Assembly: GCF_036013935.1 (NCBI RefSeq)
Contig: NZ_CP107902.1
Coordinates: forward strand, 8,093,001 to 8,157,000
Source: Streptomyces sp. NBC_00461
GTDB taxonomy: Bacteria; Actinomycetota; Actinomycetes; Streptomycetales; Streptomycetaceae
Reading direction: 5' to 3'
Length of the DNA: 64,000 bases
Shown here: piece after piece, positions 59,585 to 64,000 of the stretch
Position numbering within the stretch: position 1 is the stretch's first letter
Layout: each line of letters begins with the position of its first letter
The notes under the pieces: model-generated
Told to the model about the DNA's origin: nothing
The model's input: the letters and a program-made list of their open reading frames with translations, nothing else
Database searches by the model: none
Position numbers and translations under genes: made by a program

Positions 59585-60978
59585 GCACCCACCGGGCCGG
59601 CCCGGACCCCACCCCGCTCCTCGTCCTTGACGTCGTCGGCCTCACCCCCCGCCTCCTCGACCACATGCCTCACCTCAAGACGCTCGCCCAGTCCGGTTCC
59701 CGGGCCCCACTCGGCACCGTCCTGCCCGCCGTCACCTGCGCCGCCCAGTCCACCTTCCTCACCGGCACCCACCCCTGCGAACACGGCATCGTCGGCAACG
59801 GCTGGTACTTCCGCGAGCTCGGCGACGTACTCCTGTGGCGGCAGCACAACGGACTGGTCGCCGGAGACAAACTCTGGGACGCGGCCCGCCGAGCCCACCC
59901 CGGTTACACGGTCGCCAACATCTGCTGGTGGTACGCCATGGGCGCCGACACCGACATCACCGTCACCCCCCGTCCGGTCTACTACGCCGACGGCCGCAAG
60001 GAACCCGACTGCTACACCCGACCCACGGCCCTGCACGACGAACTCACCGAGAAACTGGGCACGTTCCCCCTCTTCCACTTCTGGGGCCCCGGCGCCGACC
60101 TCGTGTCCAGCCAGTGGATCATCGACGCGACCCGCCACATCATGGGCACCCGGCACCCGGACCTGACGCTCTGCTACCTCCCCCACCTCGACTACGACCT
60201 GCAGCGCTTCGGCCCCGACGACCCGCGCTCCCTCAAGGCGGCCGCCGACCTGGACTCCGCCCTGGCCCCGCTCCTGGACGACGCCCGCACCGAGGGCCGT
60301 ACCGTCGTCGCGCTGTCCGAGTACGGCATCACCCGCGCGGACCGCCCCATCGACATCAACCGGGCCCTGCGCCGCGCCGGACTGCTGGAAGTGCACACGC
60401 AGGACGGCATGGAGTACCTCGACCCGATGGCGTCCCGCGCCTTCGCGGTCGCCGACCACCAGATCGCCCACGTCTACGTGCGCCGCCCCGAGGACCTCGA
60501 AGCCACCCGCGTGGCACTGTCCGACCTGCCCGGAATCGAGCAACTCCTCGACGACGAGGGCAAGAAGACCCATCACCTCGACCATCCGCGCTCCGGCGAG
60601 CTGGTCGCCGTGGCGGAGCCGGACGCCTGGTTCACGTACTACTACTGGCTCGACGACGCCCGTGCGCCCGACTTCGCGCAGCTCGTCGAGATCCATCGCA
60701 AGCCCGGCTACGACCCGGTCGAGTTGTTCATGGATCCGCTCGACCCCTACGTCAAGGTCAAGGCGGCTACGGCGCTCGCCCGCAAGAAGCTGGGCCTGCG
60801 CTACCGGATGGCGGTCGTGCCCCTCGACCCATCACCTATTCGAGGCAGCCACGGACGCCTCCCTGCGAGCGACGACGACGGTCCGCTGCTCATCTGCTCC
60901 ACCCCCCGCGCTGTCGGCGACCGCGTCGCGGCCACCGATGTGAAGTCACTGCTGCTCCAACTCGCCGGTCTCACCTGA
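59581..60978 (+). CDS. Alkaline phosphatase-superfamily phosphodiesterase/nucleotide pyrophosphatase (EboF-type position)
   Basis: A 465-residue protein from ATG 59581. N-terminal Asp of the metal site in LLVLDVVGL, nucleophile Thr in PAVTCAAQSTFLTGTHP, LCYLPHLDYDLQRFG and LSEYGIT, and a late His-rich segment. The NPP family splits phosphodiester or pyrophosphate bonds. No signal peptide is seen, so it acts in the cytoplasm or at the inner membrane face. It is the last overlapped gene of the ebo run. Confidence 0.87.
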   Translation: MSTHRAGPDPTPLLVLDVVGLTPRLLDHMPHLKTLAQSGSRAPLGTVLPAVTCAAQSTFLTGTHPCEHGIVGNGWYFRELGDVLLWRQHNGLVAGDKLWDAARRAHPGYTVANICWWYAMGADTDITVTPRPVYYADGRKEPDCYTRPTALHDELTEKLGTFPLFHFWGPGADLVSSQWIIDATRHIMGTRHPDLTLCYLPHLDYDLQRFGPDDPRSLKAAADLDSALAPLLDDARTEGRTVVALSEYGITRADRPIDINRALRRAGLLEVHTQDGMEYLDPMASRAFAVADHQIAHVYVRRPEDLEATRVALSDLPGIEQLLDDEGKKTHHLDHPRSGELVAVAEPDAWFTYYYWLDDARAPDFAQLVEIHRKPGYDPVELFMDPLDPYVKVKAATALARKKLGLRYRMAVVPLDPSPIRGSHGRLPASDDDGPLLICSTPRAVGDRVAATDVKSLLLQLAGLT

Positions 60979-61078
60979 CAGACCGGCCTCACCGGCCCGT
61001 CCGATCCAGGGGATCCGACTGGTCACAAGTGAAGCACTCACCTCTGACAACGCCCTCCGACACCGAGGAGTTCCAGGC

Positions 61079-62125
61079 ATGAGCCGCATCAACCAGACGG
61101 ATCCCGAACTCGCCCACCGCCTCACCAGACGAGGCATGCTAGGCGTTGCCGCGGGCGCCACCGCCGCCGCGCTGCTGGGCGCCGCCGCGTCCCCCGCCAC
61201 CGCGTCTGCCGCCACTGCGGCCGACGCCTCCACCGGCGGCCGCGGACGTCCCGTCCTGCCGCCCGGGCGTCTCGGCATCCAGCTGTACAGCCTGCGCGAC
61301 AAGGTCTCCACGCTGGGCTTCGCACCCGTCTTCGCCGAACTGGAGAAGTACGGGTACGACGAGGTCGAGTTCGCCGGATACACCCAGGGCTCCGCGGGCC
61401 CCATCACCCTCGCCCAGCTCAGGCGGCTGGCGAGGAACCACGGCCTCAACCCGATCGGCAGCCACGTCGGCTACTACGCCGCCGACCCCAACGCCTACAC
61501 CTTCGCCCAGAACCTCACCCAGGTCCTGGACGACGCCGAGGCCCTCGGCCTCAAGCACATCGGCACCGCATCCGGTCCGGGCCGCTACGGCAACACCGTC
61601 GACGGCTGGAAGCGAGCCGCCGAGGAATTCAACACCTACGGCGCCGCGGCCAAGGCGCGCGGCATGAAGTTCTACCAGCACAACCACTCCGACGAGTTCG
61701 GCTTCGCCACCGACAACCCCAAGGTCCGCCTCTACGACGTGCTGCTCGCCGAGACCGACCCCCGTCTCGTGTACCTGGAGATGGACATCTTCTGGGCGTA
61801 CGCGGGCCAGTTCCGTTTCTCGACGCGGCCCGACGGCAGCCCCGCGCCCTTCGAACCCCTCGACTACGTACTCAAGCAGCCCCACCGCTACCCGCTCTTC
61901 CACGTCAAGGACGGAGTGAGCGACCCGGCCAACGAGTTCGGCTACCGCATGGTCGACGTCGGCGACGGCGACATCGACTACCAGAAGTTCATCTCCGCGG
62001 TGACCCGACTGCGCGGCGAGCGCCTCGCCCACCACTGGCAGACCGAACACGACCAGCCCACCGAGTCGTTCACCTTCGCCCGCCGCTCCAGCGCGTACCT
62101 GCACTCCCTGTGCGAGAAGTGCTGA
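61079..62125 (+). CDS. Tat-secreted TIM-barrel sugar phosphate isomerase/epimerase-like protein
   Basis: A 348-residue protein from ATG 61079. Twin-arginine signal (LTRRGMLGVAAGATAAALLGAAAS) to about residue 45; then an AP_endonuc_2 barrel (GIQLYSLRDKVSTLGFAPVFAELEKYGYDEVEFAGY) with metal-site segments FYQHNHSDEFG, YLEMDIFWA, FHVKDGV. A barrel of this family outside the cell suggests a non-phosphorylated (keto)sugar or cyclitol substrate. It is 100 bp downstream of the ebo run and may be read from its own promoter. Confidence 0.87.
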   Translation: MSRINQTDPELAHRLTRRGMLGVAAGATAAALLGAAASPATASAATAADASTGGRGRPVLPPGRLGIQLYSLRDKVSTLGFAPVFAELEKYGYDEVEFAGYTQGSAGPITLAQLRRLARNHGLNPIGSHVGYYAADPNAYTFAQNLTQVLDDAEALGLKHIGTASGPGRYGNTVDGWKRAAEEFNTYGAAAKARGMKFYQHNHSDEFGFATDNPKVRLYDVLLAETDPRLVYLEMDIFWAYAGQFRFSTRPDGSPAPFEPLDYVLKQPHRYPLFHVKDGVSDPANEFGYRMVDVGDGDIDYQKFISAVTRLRGERLAHHWQTEHDQPTESFTFARRSSAYLHSLCEKC

Positions 62126-62132
62126 GCCGCAC

Positions 62133-62156
62133 GGTGCCCCATGGACATGGGGCACC
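62133..62156. terminator. Hairpin after the Tat-secreted isomerase gene
   Basis: GGTGCCCCA (62133-62141) pairs with TGGGGCACC (62148-62156), 9 bp with a 6-nt loop, 7 bp after the stop. Confidence 0.6.
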
Positions 62157-62181
62157 AGAGGCGTAAGGACGACCCATAGAC

Positions 62182-62221
62182 GTGAGGAGGCCCTCCCCAC
62201 AGCCGGGGAGGGCCTCCTCAC
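62182..62221. terminator. Strong bidirectional hairpin
   Basis: A perfect 17-bp stem (62182-62198 with 62205-62221, GTGAGGAGGCCCTCCCC and its complement) around a 6-nt loop. It separates the ebo-side genes from the convergent OFA transporter. Confidence 0.85.
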
Positions 62222-62235
62222 GCGCGCGCGTGCCG

Positions 62236-63642
62236 TCAACCCGCGGGCTGCGGCTGCGGAGTCAACGCGTCCGCGCTGCTGTGCCCCGGCTGCCGCAGCA
62301 GCAGCGCGATCGCCGCCGCGACCATCGAGACGCCGCCGGCCAGCGCGTACGCACCGTTGTAGCCCCAGGCCGCGACCACCATGGAGCCGAGTCCGCCGCC
62401 GAACAGGCCGCTGACCAGCTTGCCGCTGTACACCAGCCCGTAGTTGGTGGCGTTGTAGTTCTCCCCGAAGTAGTCCGGAGTGAGCGCCGCGAACATCGGG
62501 TAGAACGCGCCGCCGCCGAAGCCGGAGAGGAAGGCGAAGAACAGGAACATCCACTCGCTCTTCATCTCGCCGGCCAGGATCACGCCGAACTGGGCGAGCC
62601 CCAGGACGACGATGACGAACACCAGGGTCGACTTGCGGCCCCACTTGTCGGACAGCCAGCCGACCACGCCGCGTCCGACGCCGTTGATGACCGCCATGAC
62701 ACCCATCGAGGAGGCGGCCACGAGCGGGCCGAAGCCGACGTCCTTGGCGTAGTCGACCTGGAAGGAGATACCGAAGATCGACACACCGGCGGTCATCACG
62801 ATGGCCACCCACATCAGGGGCAGCATGCCCGTCCTGATGGCCTCCTTGGGCGTGAACTGCCGTACCGCCGGAGGGTTCTTGGCCAGGCTGTCAGCGTTCT
62901 TCCGGCTGCCGGAGAACGTCAGCGGGTCGATGTCCGCGGGCCACCAGTTCTTCGGCGGGTCCTTGAAGACGAACGCGCACCCGATGACGACGATCATCAC
63001 GTAGCAGCCGATCAGGTCCAGCACGCGGTGGTAGTTCGCGGTGTCGAAGGCGTAGTTGAAGATGAAGATGAACGGCAGCGATCCGTAGGCGAAGCCGCCG
63101 TTGACGAAGCCGGTCCTGGCGCCGCGCCGCTCGGGGAACCACTTGCCGACCATGTTGATGCAGGTCGCGTAGACGAAACCGGAGCCCAGGCCGCCCACCA
63201 CTCCGAAGCCGAGGATCGCCAGCCACACGTTGCCCAGGTGCGACAGGGAGAGGAAGCCGATCAGGCACATCCCTGAACCGAGGTACATGGCGTTGCGCGC
63301 CGTCAGGATGCCCTTCTCGCGCATCCAGCCCGCCGGGAAGGCGATGCCCGCCTGGAAGAACACCCAGACGCTGAGGATCCAGAAGGTGTTGCTCTGCGTC
63401 CAGCCGTGCGCGTGGGACAGGGTGTCCTCCGCGGAACCGTACGCGTATTCGGAGACGCTGATGGCCATCATGGCGATCCACGGGAGATAGACCATGAACG
63501 TGCGGGAGTGGCCGAGGATGTCGCGGTCGCTCTCGCCGACGCGATAGACGCGGCCGTGGGAGTCGGTCACTTCACGGTAGGAACGGTGTGCGGCGTCGGG
63601 GTCTGCCGACGAACTGCCGGCTGCGATGGGGTCCGCGGTCAT
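62236..63642 (-). CDS. OFA-family MFS transporter
   Basis: A 468-residue transporter from ATG 63642, about 12 helices. OFA-type segments: ISVSEYAYGSAEDTLSHAHGW, GFGVVGGLGSGFVYATCINMVGKWFPERRGARTGFVNGGFAYG, DYFGENYNATNYGLVYSGKLVSGL. These resemble the oxalate/formate antiporter group, and within it the larger actinobacterial branch with a long polar N-terminus. It begins 1 bp after the stop of a closely similar upstream gene, so the pair is a tandem duplicate and co-transcribed. Confidence 0.88.
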   Translation of the reverse strand: MTADPIAAGSSSADPDAAHRSYREVTDSHGRVYRVGESDRDILGHSRTFMVYLPWIAMMAISVSEYAYGSAEDTLSHAHGWTQSNTFWILSVWVFFQAGIAFPAGWMREKGILTARNAMYLGSGMCLIGFLSLSHLGNVWLAILGFGVVGGLGSGFVYATCINMVGKWFPERRGARTGFVNGGFAYGSLPFIFIFNYAFDTANYHRVLDLIGCYVMIVVIGCAFVFKDPPKNWWPADIDPLTFSGSRKNADSLAKNPPAVRQFTPKEAIRTGMLPLMWVAIVMTAGVSIFGISFQVDYAKDVGFGPLVAASSMGVMAVINGVGRGVVGWLSDKWGRKSTLVFVIVVLGLAQFGVILAGEMKSEWMFLFFAFLSGFGGGAFYPMFAALTPDYFGENYNATNYGLVYSGKLVSGLFGGGLGSMVVAAWGYNGAYALAGGVSMVAAAIALLLRQPGHSSADALTPQPQPAG

Positions 63643-63643
63643 G

Positions 63644-64000
63644 TCAGGCCATCTCCTCGCCGAGCGGGTGCGGGTTGGGGACGATGCGCCGGGCCTTCGG
63701 CCTGCCCGGGGACTTCAGGAAGAGCGCCAGTACCGCCGAGGCCAGGCCGATCGAACCGGCCAGCACGAACGCGCCGTGGTAGTCCCACGCGCCGACGACG
63801 ACCGCGCCCATACCGGAGCCGACGAGCCCGGAGATCAGCTTCGAGCTGTAGACGATTCCGTAGTTGGTGGCGTTGTTGTTCTCGCCGAAGTAGTCGGCCG
63901 TCATCGCGGCGAACAGCGGGAAGATCGCCCCGCCGCCGAAGCCGGAGATCATGGAGCAGAACAGGAAGAACGGCATGCTCCCCGTCTGGCCGGAGACCAG
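63644..64000 (-). CDS. OFA-family MFS transporter, 5' part outside window
   Basis: Only the last 118 codons are inside the window, with no start visible. The C-terminal helices match the downstream paralogue closely: MISGFGGGAIFPLFAAMTADYFGENNNATNYGIVYSSKLISGLVGSGMGAVVVGAWDYHGAFVLAG. The tail differs (KSPGRPKARRIVPNPHPLG). It lies 1 bp upstream of the second copy. Confidence 0.9.
   Translation of the reverse strand: MVSGQTGSMPFFLFCSMISGFGGGAIFPLFAAMTADYFGENNNATNYGIVYSSKLISGLVGSGMGAVVVGAWDYHGAFVLAGSIGLASAVLALFLKSPGRPKARRIVPNPHPLGEEMA

Overview
The window looks like chromosome of a Streptomyces or close relative. It is about 70% GC with strong GC3 codon use, has many GTG and TTG starts, many Sec- and Tat-secreted carbohydrate-active enzymes, and long runs of translationally coupled (ATGA/GTGA) genes. 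All calls were made by reading the sequence; no database search was run.

Layout. 1-5.9 kb: the end of a secreted GH6 cellulase, a PhyH-type dioxygenase, a methyltransferase, an SDR, a GH75 chitosanase and a duplicated ABM-fold protein. 5.9-6.7 kb: an aldo/keto reductase. 7.0-18.8 kb: the most striking locus, one nine-gene run that starts with pqqA-pqqC-pqqD-pqqE (synthesis of the redox cofactor PQQ). It continues with overlapping genes into secreted GH105, a jelly-roll lyase-like protein, a GH28-GH29-CBM32 fusion and a GH27-GH18 fusion, and ends with a secreted CBM/FN3/PQQ-dependent sugar dehydrogenase. Cofactor synthesis, polysaccharide depolymerisation and cofactor use appear to be one transcription unit. 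18.9-29.7 kb: an acyl-CoA synthetase, a decayed MFS gene, a LysR/BASS transporter pair, two secreted beta-propeller proteins (one a GH33 sialidase), a membrane-anchored collagen-like protein with its coupled partner, a TnpB remnant and a MarR/quinone oxidoreductase pair.

30.4-40.5 kb: a formate/oxalate region. It holds fdhD, an NAD-type formate dehydrogenase whose large subunit is split over two genes, a PanE-like reductase, a divergent OFA-family transporter with a 44-residue partner and, after a FabH-like gene, an FCD-type GntR regulator. A shared GTCTACAGT-type motif links the two promoter regions. 41.8-53.1 kb: a ROK regulator, a ribose-type ABC transporter, a Gfo/Idh oxidoreductase, a TIM-barrel isomerase, a second secreted PQQ-type sugar dehydrogenase and a secreted ThuA-DUF1080 fusion. 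This set would suit a 3-keto-glycoside route. 53.2-62.1 kb: an ebo-type metabolite-trafficking cluster in which an inositol-phosphate-synthase-like protein stands where other ebo clusters have a dehydroquinate-synthase-like cyclase. 62.2-64 kb: two tandem OFA-family transporters, the second cut by the window edge.

A structural theme runs through the window: short tandem or direct duplications (14-27 bp) sit on or just after stop codons at several unrelated genes, and once on a start codon.
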